Of a stretch of DNA of 64,000 nt, positions 50,181 through 58,239 are shown piece after piece. Where the stretch lies: NCBI RefSeq assembly GCF_042667405.1, contig NZ_JBHVAL010000012.1, forward strand, positions 70,402 to 134,401, in the 5' to 3' direction. Position 1 is the first letter of the stretch. Each line of letters begins with the position of its first letter. This DNA is from Arthrobacter sp042667405 (GTDB taxonomy: Bacteria > Actinomycetota > Actinomycetes > Actinomycetales > Micrococcaceae). Made by a program: the position numbers and the translations under genes. Below the pieces are notes generated by a model. The model was given only the letters and a program-made list of their open reading frames with translations, made no database searches and was not told the DNA's origin.

Positions 50181-50896
50181 GCCTGCGGCCGGATACGGGT
50201 GGACTGCAGTTTGTCCCGGACTGAAGGCAGGTGCCTCCTGCTGATGGGCAGTTCGGCACCCGAAACGGCAACACTGGGACCGGTGGTGGACAGCTTCAGA
50301 TGCTGCACATGTTTCAGAGCTATCAGATAGGAACGGTGAATCCGTATGAAACCCGCATCCGCCCATTTTTGCTCGAGATCGGTGAGCGGAACCCGAATGA
50401 GATAACTCGCTTCAGCCGTGTGGAGCCGGGCGTAGTCGCCCTGCGCCTGGACATAGGTGACGTCGTCGCGGCGGATCATGCGGGTAGTGCTGCCCAGGTC
50501 GACAGTGATCATTTCCGGGGCGGGAGTACCGTCCTTGATGAGTTCACTGATCCGGTCCACCGAACGCGCCAGCCGCTCGGCCCGGAGCGGCTTGAGCAGG
50601 TAGTCGACGGCGGCGAGGTCGAAGGCCTCAAGGGCACAGTCCTCGTCCGCGGTAACAAAAACGACGGCGGGCGGGCTGCTGCTGCGGGAAATGGCGCGGG
50701 CAATGTCCAAACCCGACAAGGCAGGCATGTGGATGTCCAGGAAGACGGCGTCCACCGCCTCGGTTTCCAGCTTTCGGAGCGCTTCGGTCCCGGAGGACGC
50801 GCGGTGGATGGCGCCAATCCGGGCATCCCGTCCGAGGAGGAAGGCAAGTTCTTCCACCGCGGGTAGTTCGTCATCAGCGACGAGCACGTTGATCAT
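50177..50896 (-). CDS. LytTR-family response regulator
   Basis: A 239-residue two-component regulator. The receiver domain has acidic residues in VLVADDELPAVEEL, the phospho-acceptor Asp54 in VFLDIHMPALSGLD, FVTADEDCALEAF and the lysine in VDYLLKPLRAERL. The C-terminal LytTR DNA-binding domain includes ITVDLGSTTRMIRRDDVTYV, FIRIHRSYLIALKHVQ and LPISRRHLPSVRDKL. It is 21 bp downstream of its cognate LytS-type kinase. By analogy to pyruvate- and carboxylate-responsive LytS/LytTR systems it probably controls the adjoining transporters. Confidence 0.9.
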   Translation of the reverse strand: MINVLVADDELPAVEELAFLLGRDARIGAIHRASSGTEALRKLETEAVDAVFLDIHMPALSGLDIARAISRSSSPPAVVFVTADEDCALEAFDLAAVDYLLKPLRAERLARSVDRISELIKDGTPAPEMITVDLGSTTRMIRRDDVTYVQAQGDYARLHTAEASYLIRVPLTDLEQKWADAGFIRIHRSYLIALKHVQHLKLSTTGPSVAVSGAELPISRRHLPSVRDKLQSTRIRPQA

Positions 50897-50917
50897 GATT
50901 AAAGACTAACCGTCACC

Positions 50918-52108
50918 TCAGGCATCGTGTCCGGGCTGGGACTTGGGCACACGCAGGGTGATCAGCGTGCCCTCGCCGGGAGCGGTGTCGATCACCAGGC
51001 CGTGCTCATCACCGTAAACCTGTCGCAGGCGCGCATCAACGTTCCGGAGCCCCACGTGGTCGCCATCGGTGTGTCCGGCGAGGACCGACCGCAGGTGTTC
51101 CGGGTCCATGCCCACGCCGTCGTCCTCGATGGTGACCTCGGCGAAGGCTCCGGAATCATTGGCGCAAATGGTTATGTGCCCTGGTCCTTCCTTCGCCTCA
51201 AGGCCGTGCCTTACGGCGTTTTCCACCAAGGGCTGGAGGCTCAGGAACGGGATGACAGTGCTCAGGACTTCCGGCGCGATGCGCAGGCTGACCTGGACGC
51301 GCTCGCCGAAGCGTGCCCGCTCCAACAGCAGATAGCGGTCGATGCAGCGCAGTTCCTCCGCCACGGTGGTGAAATCGCCGTGGCGACGGAAGGAGTACCT
51401 GGTGAAGTCGGCGAACTCCACCACAAGTTCCCTGGCCCGGGCCGGGTCCGTGTTGATGAATGATGCGATGGCGTTGAGCGAGTTGTAGATGAAGTGCGGA
51501 CTGATCTGGGCCCGGAGCGCCCGGACTTCGGCTTCCATCAGCTGGGTCCTCGAAGCTTCCAGCTCCGCAAGCTCCAATTGGGCCGCGATCCAGTCGGCTA
51601 CCTCGCTGGTGGCCCGCACCAGGCCCGCGCCGGCTGCCGGTGCCAGGGCTGCCACCGATCCCACAACCCGTGACCCGGCCCTGATGGGTGCGATGACAGC
51701 GCTGAAAGCAGGCCCGGACTGGTTGCCCGGGTGCCCGACGTGCGGCACCACTGCGGTTCGCCCCGTGGCGAGGACTTCGGCTGCAAGCCCCATCAGCGAC
51801 GACCGGAGTTCCTCGCCGCCTCCATCCCAGGCCAGCACTGCGTTGGTGTCTGTTATGGCCAAGGCATCGCAACCGAGCAGGACCCGGAGCTGCCTGCTGG
51901 CTTTGGCCGCCCCGGCCGGTTGGAGGCCACCGCGCAGGTGCTGTCCGGCCCGGGATGCTGCATGCAGCGTGTTGTAGGTTGCGCGTTCTGCGTCAGTGCC
52001 AAGGTCCCGGAAGGAGCGGATCACCTTGAGGCCAACGCCCACGACGACGGCGACGGCCAGCGCTATCACTGCGATGGCGGCTGCGGTGAAGAGCGGGGAG
52101 TCGGGCAT
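50918..52108 (-). CDS. LytS-type sensor histidine kinase
   Basis: A 396-residue kinase. One N-terminal helix (AAAIAVIALAVAVVVGVGLK) is followed by a GAF-like domain (about 60-165: LRVLLGCDALAITDTNAVLA). The kinase starts with the His_kinase box VRALRAQISPHFIYNSLNAI with phospho-His205, then ERARFGERVQVSLRI, the N box PLVENAVRHGLEAKEG and the ATP lid DDGVGMD. It lacks the multi-helix 5TM-LytS sensor, so ligand sensing probably uses the GAF region. An in-frame ATG at 52138 is the alternative start. It diverges from the DUF485-symporter pair. Confidence 0.87.
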   Translation of the reverse strand: MPDSPLFTAAAIAVIALAVAVVVGVGLKVIRSFRDLGTDAERATYNTLHAASRAGQHLRGGLQPAGAAKASRQLRVLLGCDALAITDTNAVLAWDGGGEELRSSLMGLAAEVLATGRTAVVPHVGHPGNQSGPAFSAVIAPIRAGSRVVGSVAALAPAAGAGLVRATSEVADWIAAQLELAELEASRTQLMEAEVRALRAQISPHFIYNSLNAIASFINTDPARARELVVEFADFTRYSFRRHGDFTTVAEELRCIDRYLLLERARFGERVQVSLRIAPEVLSTVIPFLSLQPLVENAVRHGLEAKEGPGHITICANDSGAFAEVTIEDDGVGMDPEHLRSVLAGHTDGDHVGLRNVDARLRQVYGDEHGLVIDTAPGEGTLITLRVPKSQPGHDA

Positions 52109-52311
52109 AAGGCCAGAGTAGCCCGCGGCACCCCACATCCCAGCTTCCAGCAGTGCTTGTACCGTAGCGCCACCGTTTGGCGCAGTGGCACAGCCGCTGG
52201 GCGATGACCACGACCGAATCTATGGAAGGCAAGGCGGAGCGCATTCGATAGTGATTGCAGTCACATCAGCCGCGCGTGGGAGCTGACGTGCTCATCACAA
52301 CAGGAGGAACC

Positions 52312-52692
52312 ATGGGTAATGAGGCCCAACCCCAGGACGCTACGGCGTCCGTGGACTTCCAGGAAGTCCAACAGACGGATCGGTTCAGAACGCTGCGGAA
52401 GCGGCACCGGAGCTTTGTCTTCCCCATGGCAGTCATTTTTCTGCTGTGGTATTTCGCGTATGTGCTGCTGGCCGATTACGCGGTCCCCTTCATGTCCACC
52501 AAAGTCTGGGGCAACATCAATGTCGGCCTGATCCTGGGCCTGCTGCAGTTCGTAACGACCTTCGGCATCACAGCGTGGTACGTGAGCTACTCCAATAAGA
52601 AACTGGATCCCATCGCGGCCGAAATCCGCCATGAGATCGAGGGCCACGAATTCGACAAGGACAGCGACGTGATTCGCGGAGGAGCAAAGTGA
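52312..52692 (+). CDS. DUF485-family membrane protein
   Basis: A 126-residue protein. A hydrophilic start ends at RFRTLRKRHRSFVFPMAVIF, then two helices (LLWYFAYVLLADYAVPFM; NVGLILGLLQFVTTFGITAW) and a charged tail ending RGGAK. The 'RRHRRFVFP...YFLYVLLAAYAP' type pattern defines DUF485. A strong AGGAGGA precedes the ATG. Its stop overlaps the symporter start (GTGA). In Corynebacterium glutamicum a DUF485 gene similarly precedes the monocarboxylate transporter gene mctC. Confidence 0.88.
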   Translation: MGNEAQPQDATASVDFQEVQQTDRFRTLRKRHRSFVFPMAVIFLLWYFAYVLLADYAVPFMSTKVWGNINVGLILGLLQFVTTFGITAWYVSYSNKKLDPIAAEIRHEIEGHEFDKDSDVIRGGAK

Positions 52693-54308
52693 ACGCCACG
52701 ATGGTCCCGGCAGTCGAAGTCGCTGCCCTGAAGGACACCACGCTCCTGAACATGGGCATCTTCGCCCTGTTCGTCGCGGTCACCATGGTGATCGTTTTCC
52801 GGGCCAGCCGGAACAACAAGACTGCCGCCGACTACTACGCAGCCGGCCGCTCCTTCACCGGCTCCCAGAACGGCACTGCCATCGCCGGTGACTACCTCTC
52901 CGCGGCATCCTTCCTCGGTATCACCGGTGCCATCGCGATCAACGGCTACGACGGATTCCTCTACTCCATCGGATTCCTGGTTGCCTGGCTGGTGGCGCTG
53001 CTGCTGGTGGCCGAGCTGCTCCGCAACACCGGCAAGTTCACCATGGCCGATGTCCTGTCGTTCCGCTTGCGTCAACGCCCTGTGCGGATCGCCGCGGCAC
53101 TGTCCACACTGGCAGTCTGCTTCTTCTACCTGCTCGCCCAGATGGCCGGCGCGGGAAGCCTTATTTCGCTGCTGCTGGGAATCAGCGACTGGGGCGGACA
53201 AGCCCTGGTGATTATCGTCGTCGGCGCTTTGATGATCATGTACGTGCTCATCGGCGGCATGAAGGGCACCACCTGGGTCCAGATCATCAAAGCCATCCTT
53301 CTGATTGCGGGTGCCGCGGTCATGACCGCAATGGTGCTGGCGATCTATGGCTTCAACCTGTCCAGCCTGCTGGGCTCCGCCGCGGAGGCCGCCAACAACC
53401 CGAACGTCCTGAACCCCGGCCTGCAGTACGGCAAGACGGAAACGTCCAAGCTGGACTTCATGTCGCTCGGCCTCGCCCTGGTCCTTGGAACGGCGGCCCT
53501 GCCCCACGTCCTCATGCGCTTCTACACGGTTCCAACCGCGAAGGAAGCCCGGAAATCCGTTGTATGGGCCATCTGGCTGATCGGTCTTTTCTACCTGTTC
53601 ACGTTGGTGCTGGGCTACGGTGCCGCAGCTTTGGTGGGTGCGGAAACGATCAAATCCGCTCCCGGCGGGGTCAACTCGGCCGCACCGCTGCTGGCGTTCC
53701 ACCTCGGCGGTCCGCTGCTCCTTGGTTTCATCTCGGCCGTGGCCTTCGCAACCATCCTCGCGGTGGTGGCGGGTCTGACCATTACGGCGGCAGCCTCGTT
53801 TGCCCACGACATCTACGCAAACGTCATCGCCAAGGGCAAAGCGGATGCGACCACCGAAGTGAAGGTGGCACGTCGCACGGTGGTGGTGATCGGTGTCCTC
53901 GCCATCCTGGGTGGCATCTTCGCCAACGGGCAGAACGTGGCCTTCCTGGTGGCGCTCGCCTTCGCTGTTGCAGCGTCGGCAAACCTGCCCACCATCCTGT
54001 ACTCGCTGTTCTGGAAGAGATTCACCACGCAGGGTGCGGTCTGGAGCATGTACGGTGGCCTGGCCGCGGCCATCCTGTTGATCACGTTCTCGCCCGTGGT
54101 GTCAGGCGCCAAGACGTCCATGATTCCCGGTGCCAACTTCGCGTTCTTCCCGCTGAGCAACCCGGGAATCGTCTCCATCCCGCTGGCGTTCTTCCTTGGC
54201 TGGCTCGGGACCGTCCTGGATAAGCGGCGCGAAGATCCGACCAAGCAGGCTGAAATGGAGGTGCGCTCGCTGACCGGCATTGGTGCTGAGAAGGCAGTAG
54301 ACCACTAA
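52689..54308 (+). CDS. Monocarboxylate (acetate/pyruvate) sodium symporter, ActP/MctC-like
   Basis: A 539-residue SSS transporter with about 13 helices. It has KTAADYYAAGRSFTGSQNGT, then AIAGDYLSAASFLGITGAIA with sodium-site residues; GTAALPHVLMRFYTVPTAKE and AGLTITAAASFAHDIYANVI are typical of ActP and MctC. The last residues are acidic/basic and cytoplasmic. The start is GTG at 52689 with GGAGGA upstream and a 4-bp overlap with the DUF485 gene. Acetate, propionate or pyruvate are the likely substrates. It diverges from lytS and is a plausible target of LytTR. Confidence 0.9.
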   Translation: MNATMVPAVEVAALKDTTLLNMGIFALFVAVTMVIVFRASRNNKTAADYYAAGRSFTGSQNGTAIAGDYLSAASFLGITGAIAINGYDGFLYSIGFLVAWLVALLLVAELLRNTGKFTMADVLSFRLRQRPVRIAAALSTLAVCFFYLLAQMAGAGSLISLLLGISDWGGQALVIIVVGALMIMYVLIGGMKGTTWVQIIKAILLIAGAAVMTAMVLAIYGFNLSSLLGSAAEAANNPNVLNPGLQYGKTETSKLDFMSLGLALVLGTAALPHVLMRFYTVPTAKEARKSVVWAIWLIGLFYLFTLVLGYGAAALVGAETIKSAPGGVNSAAPLLAFHLGGPLLLGFISAVAFATILAVVAGLTITAAASFAHDIYANVIAKGKADATTEVKVARRTVVVIGVLAILGGIFANGQNVAFLVALAFAVAASANLPTILYSLFWKRFTTQGAVWSMYGGLAAAILLITFSPVVSGAKTSMIPGANFAFFPLSNPGIVSIPLAFFLGWLGTVLDKRREDPTKQAEMEVRSLTGIGAEKAVDH

Positions 54309-54322
54309 ACAGCACAAACAAG

Positions 54323-54355
54323 GCTCCCCTGGAAACCGTTCGTTTCCGGGGGAGC
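54323..54355. terminator. Hairpin after the ActP-like gene
   Basis: A 14-bp stem (54323-54336 with 54342-54355, one G-T pair) and 5-base loop, further framed by ACAAG/CTTGT. It lies between the convergent symporter and PHP genes and may terminate both. Confidence 0.8.
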
Positions 54356-54369
54356 ACTTGTGTCCGGGG

Positions 54370-55389
54370 TCATTTCTTCAGGCTTAGCCACTCCTGCAGC
54401 TGCGCCGAGGGCCACGTGGTGACGATGCGTTCGGTGGGCACTCCAAGGGCCTCGGCACGTTGGGCGCCGTACTGGAGGAAATCCAGTTGTCCGGGTGCGT
54501 GGGCATCACTGTCAATGCTGAACAGGCATCCAGCGTCCAGTGCAAGCTTGATGAGGTCATCGGGTGGGTCCTGCCGTTCCGGACGCGAGTTGATTTCGAC
54601 GGCGACACCCCACTCGGCGCACTCCTTGAACACTTTAGGGGCATCAAACTCCGATTGGGGACGGGTTCCGCGCGAACCTTGGACGAGCCGCCCGGTGCAG
54701 TGTCCCAGGACGTTGGTGTGGGGATCGCTGATGCCGCCGAGCATCCGGGCAGTCATGGTTTTCCTGTCGGCCCGCAGCTTGGAATGCACACTGGCCACCA
54801 CTACGTCGAGCTTGCCCAGCATGTCGGGGGTTTGGTCCAAGGAACCGTCCTCCAGGATGTCCACCTCGATGCCTTTTAGCAAACGGAAATCTTCATGGGA
54901 AGAATTGATCCCGTCCACTATGTCGAGCTGTTGCTCAAGCCTTTCGACGCTGAGGCCATTTGCGATCGTGAGGTTGGGGGAGTGGTCGGTCAGGGCAAGG
55001 TACTCCCGACCGAGGGTGCGGGCTGCTGCCACCATTGCTTCAATCGGGGAGCCGCCGTCGGACCAGTTGCTGTGGCTGTGCAGGTCTCCGCGCAGCGCGG
55101 CTTTGATGGTCTCTCCCCCCGGGGCCAGCGCCTCGGCGCCCTTCTCCCGGAGATCGGCCAGGTAGTCGGGGACCCGGTCCTCCAGGGCCTGGGTGATGAC
55201 CTCAGCGCTGCGGCTGCCAACGCCCTTGAGCGTGGTGATCCTTCCGCTTGCAACCAACCGTGCCAGCTCATCGGCTGGTAGCTTCCGTACGGCGTCGGCC
55301 GCTTTCCGGAAGGCCTGGACCTTGAAAGTGGGGGCCAGGCTGCGTTCCAGCCAGAAGGAAATTTCGTCGAGCGCCTCAATGGGATCCAT
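54370..55389 (-). CDS. PHP-domain protein with N-terminal polymerase-X-like helix-hairpin-helix region
   Basis: A 339-residue protein. Residues 1 to about 85 form the HhH region of DNA polymerase X: RSLAPTFKVQAFRKAADAVR, then ITTLKGVGSRSAEVITQALE. From about 100 comes a PHP metallo-phosphoesterase: RGDLHSHSNWSDGGSPIEAM, LALTDHSPNLTIANGLS, LKGIEVDILEDGSLDQ and FSIDSDAHAPGQLDF give the metal ligands. The polymerase palm is absent, so it resembles the C-terminal half of PolX with the HhH attached. It may be a 3'-nuclease or phosphatase in DNA repair. ATG at 55389 follows GGAG; GTG at 55404 is an alternative. Confidence 0.8.
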   Translation of the reverse strand: MDPIEALDEISFWLERSLAPTFKVQAFRKAADAVRKLPADELARLVASGRITTLKGVGSRSAEVITQALEDRVPDYLADLREKGAEALAPGGETIKAALRGDLHSHSNWSDGGSPIEAMVAAARTLGREYLALTDHSPNLTIANGLSVERLEQQLDIVDGINSSHEDFRLLKGIEVDILEDGSLDQTPDMLGKLDVVVASVHSKLRADRKTMTARMLGGISDPHTNVLGHCTGRLVQGSRGTRPQSEFDAPKVFKECAEWGVAVEINSRPERQDPPDDLIKLALDAGCLFSIDSDAHAPGQLDFLQYGAQRAEALGVPTERIVTTWPSAQLQEWLSLKK

Positions 55390-55467
55390 GGCTCCATGAT
55401 CCACGAACCTGGCGCACCATCAACAGTGGGCAATTCATCGATGGTGCGCCGGTCCGATGACCACCGC

Positions 55468-56073
55468 CTAGTGGTGGTGGCCCGGGTCCAGGGCGGGATT
55501 GGAGCCCTGGCCGCTTTCTCCGCCGGGGGCCTGGCCGTGTTCCCCGTGCGGTACGGCGTGCTGGCCCGCCATCGATGCGGCGAGGCCGGGTGTGGCGACT
55601 GAAGCAACAACGACGGCGGCTCCGAACGCGGCTGCCAGAAGCCGCCCGGTCCTTGGCTGGCCGTGGGTGCCGCCGTCGTTGGTCTTTTGCTGCCGCCTGA
55701 GCCAGCCCGCTCCGGCGAGTGCCATGAGGGTCAGGCCAAGGGCGGCAAAGTGGCTCACTTCAAGTGAGCGCCGGGTTGCCACGTCTGTGGCAGCGACTGC
55801 TACATGCGCGGCCGCCGCCACAGCGAGCACCGGAAGCGCGTAACGCGCCATAACGAGCGAGTTGCGGTGCAGCCCCCACAGCGACCAAGCCAGGAAGGCC
55901 AGGCCTGCTGCAAGGGTTGCAATGCCGGCAACCACCGTGCCGATGGCAGAGGATCCAGCACCGGCGAGGTAGCCGGCAGCAAGGGACAGTTCAACCATCC
56001 CTGCTGCCATCGCAGCGAAGTAGACGTACAGCACAACTGCTGCCCTCAGGGTGGGGTGTTTCACTCGATCCAT
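55468..56073 (-). CDS. Membrane protein with His-rich C-terminus
   Basis: A 201-residue protein with about four helices in the first 130 residues (AAVVLYVYFAAMAAGMVEL, AIGTVVAGIATLAAGLAF, then a pair around LPVLAVAAAAHVAVAATDV). A fifth segment (LLAAAFGAAVVVASVATPGL, then AAS) leads to a polar tail rich in His and Gly that ends in HHH. A metal-binding role for the tail is possible but not shown. It reads toward the PHP gene and sits downstream of the DUF4383 gene, all on the minus strand. No family recognised. Confidence 0.62.
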   Translation of the reverse strand: MDRVKHPTLRAAVVLYVYFAAMAAGMVELSLAAGYLAGAGSSAIGTVVAGIATLAAGLAFLAWSLWGLHRNSLVMARYALPVLAVAAAAHVAVAATDVATRRSLEVSHFAALGLTLMALAGAGWLRRQQKTNDGGTHGQPRTGRLLAAAFGAAVVVASVATPGLAASMAGQHAVPHGEHGQAPGGESGQGSNPALDPGHHH

Positions 56074-56134
56074 GGCGGTTACCGTCCTTGTGCTCGTTGG
56101 CTCTGGCGTTACGGGCTGCGTTACAGGCCGTTGC

Positions 56135-56542
56135 TCAGGCGCGGGCGGAGGCTACGGCTGCCTTGTCCTGCGACAACGCGACACCCAGGAGGACGACGGC
56201 ACTGGCGAGGTGGAGGACGTTGTCGGCGCCGTTGAGGGCGATGATGTTCAGCGAGCTTCCGACGAGGAAGAGGCCGAGGATGCCGACCAGCAGGTACACG
56301 CCGCCGACTGCGGTGTTGATGGACTTGGACAGCGTGACGCCGTTCAGGCCGGCGTAGAGGAGCGCTGCGCCAATGGCCAAGTGGATGATGTTGTGAAGCG
56401 GGTTCACAGCGAAAATGATCAAGTTGGCGCCCTCGGTGGCGAAGAAGCCGATTCCCGAGGTGACGAAGAAGCCGAGCACACCTACCAGGAGGTAGACAGC
56501 TCCGAAGATGGTGGCGATCAAGCGATTGGGCGAAGTACGCAT
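56135..56542 (-). CDS. DUF4383-family membrane protein
   Basis: A 135-residue protein with four helices in two similar pairs: LIATIFGAVYLLVGVLGFF and NPLHNIIHLAIGAALLYAGL, then NTAVGGVYLLVGILGLFLV and NGADNVLHLASAVVLLGVAL. The repeated 'N..HN..H' and 'D..LH' segments are the DUF4383 signature, common in actinobacteria near stress genes. Function unknown. It is 61 bp upstream of the His-rich protein. Confidence 0.85.
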   Translation of the reverse strand: MRTSPNRLIATIFGAVYLLVGVLGFFVTSGIGFFATEGANLIIFAVNPLHNIIHLAIGAALLYAGLNGVTLSKSINTAVGGVYLLVGILGLFLVGSSLNIIALNGADNVLHLASAVVLLGVALSQDKAAVASARA

Positions 56543-56668
56543 TGGTCCGAGCCTTCCAGTGATGGCCGGGATGTCCGGCCGACCTGCTGAGTCCCGGGTG
56601 GGACTCTCATGCAGTGATTCGGACCATATGTTCGTGTGGATGGGTGTGTCTGAGGAATTTTTTCCGGG

Positions 56669-57400
56669 CTAAGGACGCAGCCGGATGCTGCTCATCTTAA
56701 GCTCGTTCGTGCCCTCGAAGACGTACTGGAGATCGATGGTCTTCCCGTCGCATTGCAACTTGCCCGCGAGATCGGCTTTGTTGCTGCCGTTCTCGGAGTT
56801 AACGCTGACGGAGTTGTAGTTCGGCTTGCAGGAACTGTCCAACTCCAGACTCGCGATGCCGTCAACGAATGACTGCTTGTCCAATTCGTCCTTGAGCGGC
56901 TGGCTGAGGTAGTTGTCGTAGGCCTGTTCTGATTGTCCTGTGACTACGAGGTTGGTGAATTCATCGGCGAGCGAGCGTGCCTTCGACGTCGCGTTACCCA
57001 CCACATTGACCAGTATCACGACGCCAATGACCGCCAGCACGATGACCCCTGCCACGATGCCCAGCACGATCCACAGGACTTTTCGGTTGTTTCGGGGAGG
57101 CTGCTGTCCGTACGGGCCTGGTTGGTACTGGCCGGATTGGTAGTGTCCCGGCGGGTATTGGCCTGTCTGGCTTTGGCCTTGCGGGTAGGGGTTTTGCTGG
57201 TACGCGCCCGGTGCCGGGTACTGAGGGTTTCCACCCTCTGGAGAAGCGGACGACGGCGGCTGTTGCCACTGCGGCGGGGCGCTGTTCTGCGGTGGGTAAC
57301 CGGGGCCGGTCGGAACCGGACGCGGGTAGTGGCCGGGTTGGTTTTGATCTGGTTGCTTTTGACCGCTCTGGTCGTGACCCGGTTCTTGCGGATTGCTCAC
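56669..57400 (-). CDS. Pro/Gln-rich single-pass protein with extracytoplasmic DUF4878-like domain
   Basis: A 243-residue protein. Residues 1 to about 110 are low complexity, with YPP, GQYPPGHYQSGQYQPG-like units. One helix follows: VLWIVLGIVAGVIVLAVIGV then VILVNVV. The remaining about 110 residues are outside: ARSLADEFTNLVVTGQSEQA begins a cystatin-like DUF4878-type fold with two cysteines (SSCKP, LQCDG) that may pair. GTG at 57400 is chosen as GAAAGGGG precedes it; the longer frame upstream has no support. Its overall layout (disordered cytoplasmic tail, one helix, small outer domain) is common in actinobacterial envelope proteins. Function unknown. Confidence 0.72.
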   Translation of the reverse strand: MSNPQEPGHDQSGQKQPDQNQPGHYPRPVPTGPGYPPQNSAPPQWQQPPSSASPEGGNPQYPAPGAYQQNPYPQGQSQTGQYPPGHYQSGQYQPGPYGQQPPRNNRKVLWIVLGIVAGVIVLAVIGVVILVNVVGNATSKARSLADEFTNLVVTGQSEQAYDNYLSQPLKDELDKQSFVDGIASLELDSSCKPNYNSVSVNSENGSNKADLAGKLQCDGKTIDLQYVFEGTNELKMSSIRLRP

Positions 57401-57546
57401 GGTAGTGCCCCTTTCGGCAGCCTTCGGCAGCGCCACCACCTGGCCGGGATCCTCTGGGCGGCCCCCGGTGCGTCCTCTTGAATCAAAGCGCATCCCCTCA
57501 TCCCGGGGCAAGAGGCCTAGGGGACCAGCCCGGGGGGACCACGTAT

Positions 57547-58017
57547 TCACGCCTCGGAGCGGCGCCCCAGAAGCGGCTGTACGCGGTAGGGAATCATTTC
57601 CCGCATGGCCAGCGCGGTGTCCGTCCTGTCCACTCCGTCGCACCCGAGGATCTTTCCGTTTATGCGGTAAAGATCTTCGGCATCCAGTGCCACAACGCGC
57701 AGCAACAGGTCTGCCGAACCAGTAAGCCCGAAGCCTTCAAGAATCTCCGGGATGTCGGCAAGATCCTGGGCCAGTGAGGCGAGCTTTTGCTGTTGTACGT
57801 GGACTGTGATGAACGCGGTCAGCGGGTAGCCCAGGGCGACAGGGTTGATTCTCCGCTCGAATGACAGGAATGCGTGCTTCTTCTCAAGCTGGGCCATGCG
57901 GGCCTGCACGGTGTTTCGGGACAATCCCAGCTTCTGGGCCAGAGCCACCACGGTGCCCCGTGGATCCTTCGCCATTGCTGAGAGGAGCCGGGTGTCAGTG
58001 CCATCCAAGGGTTGCAT
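57547..58017 (-). CDS. Lrp/AsnC-family regulator (probable BkdR type)
   Basis: A 156-residue regulator. The N-terminal HTH is LDGTDTRLLSAMAKDPRGTV then VALAQKLGLSRNTVQARMAQ; the C-terminal RAM ligand domain includes ALGYPLTAFITVHVQQQKLA and LTGSADLLLRVVALDAEDLY. It is divergent from the branched-chain oxoacid dehydrogenase operon, the position of BkdR in other bacteria, and so likely responds to branched-chain amino acids or their oxo acids. ATG at 58017 gives the family N-terminus; no ribosome site is visible, so a leaderless transcript is possible. Confidence 0.85.
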   Translation of the reverse strand: MQPLDGTDTRLLSAMAKDPRGTVVALAQKLGLSRNTVQARMAQLEKKHAFLSFERRINPVALGYPLTAFITVHVQQQKLASLAQDLADIPEILEGFGLTGSADLLLRVVALDAEDLYRINGKILGCDGVDRTDTALAMREMIPYRVQPLLGRRSEA

Positions 58018-58019
58018 AA

Positions 58020-58062
58020 TGCGCAAGATTAGCACGCTGCTGATGCAGGAAATAGTGCACAA
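58020..58062. promoter_or_regulatory. Candidate Lrp/BkdR binding repeats
   Basis: TGCGCAA at 58020-58026 and TGCACAA at 58056-58062 are direct repeats 36 bp apart in the AT-rich part of the divergent promoter, next to the regulator start. Lrp proteins bind repeated sites of this spacing. Inference only. Confidence 0.3.
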
Positions 58063-58239
58063 TGCTCAATTTTCCCGGAGGTAGTTGTACCCGATGCCTT
58101 GCGTGAGTAGGGTCACATTTAACTCCGGCGAAGGTGCCGGAGGGCCGGCGTGCGGCAGGACCACAAGTCCCGCGAGCGCCGACGAAAACGAGCCGGAAGG
58201 TTGCGATCACCTGTGTTGACGGATCAGGCGGGCAAGGGA

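Noticed and set aside
52167..52183. GCGCCA-N5-TGGCGC palindrome in the lytS/DUF485 spacer as LytTR site
   Set aside because: LytTR proteins bind direct repeats about 20 bp apart, not short GC palindromes; I could not find such repeats convincingly.
52587..53807. 406-codon minus-strand frame opposite the ActP-like gene
   Set aside because: His/Gln/Gly-rich antisense product typical of GC-rich shadows.
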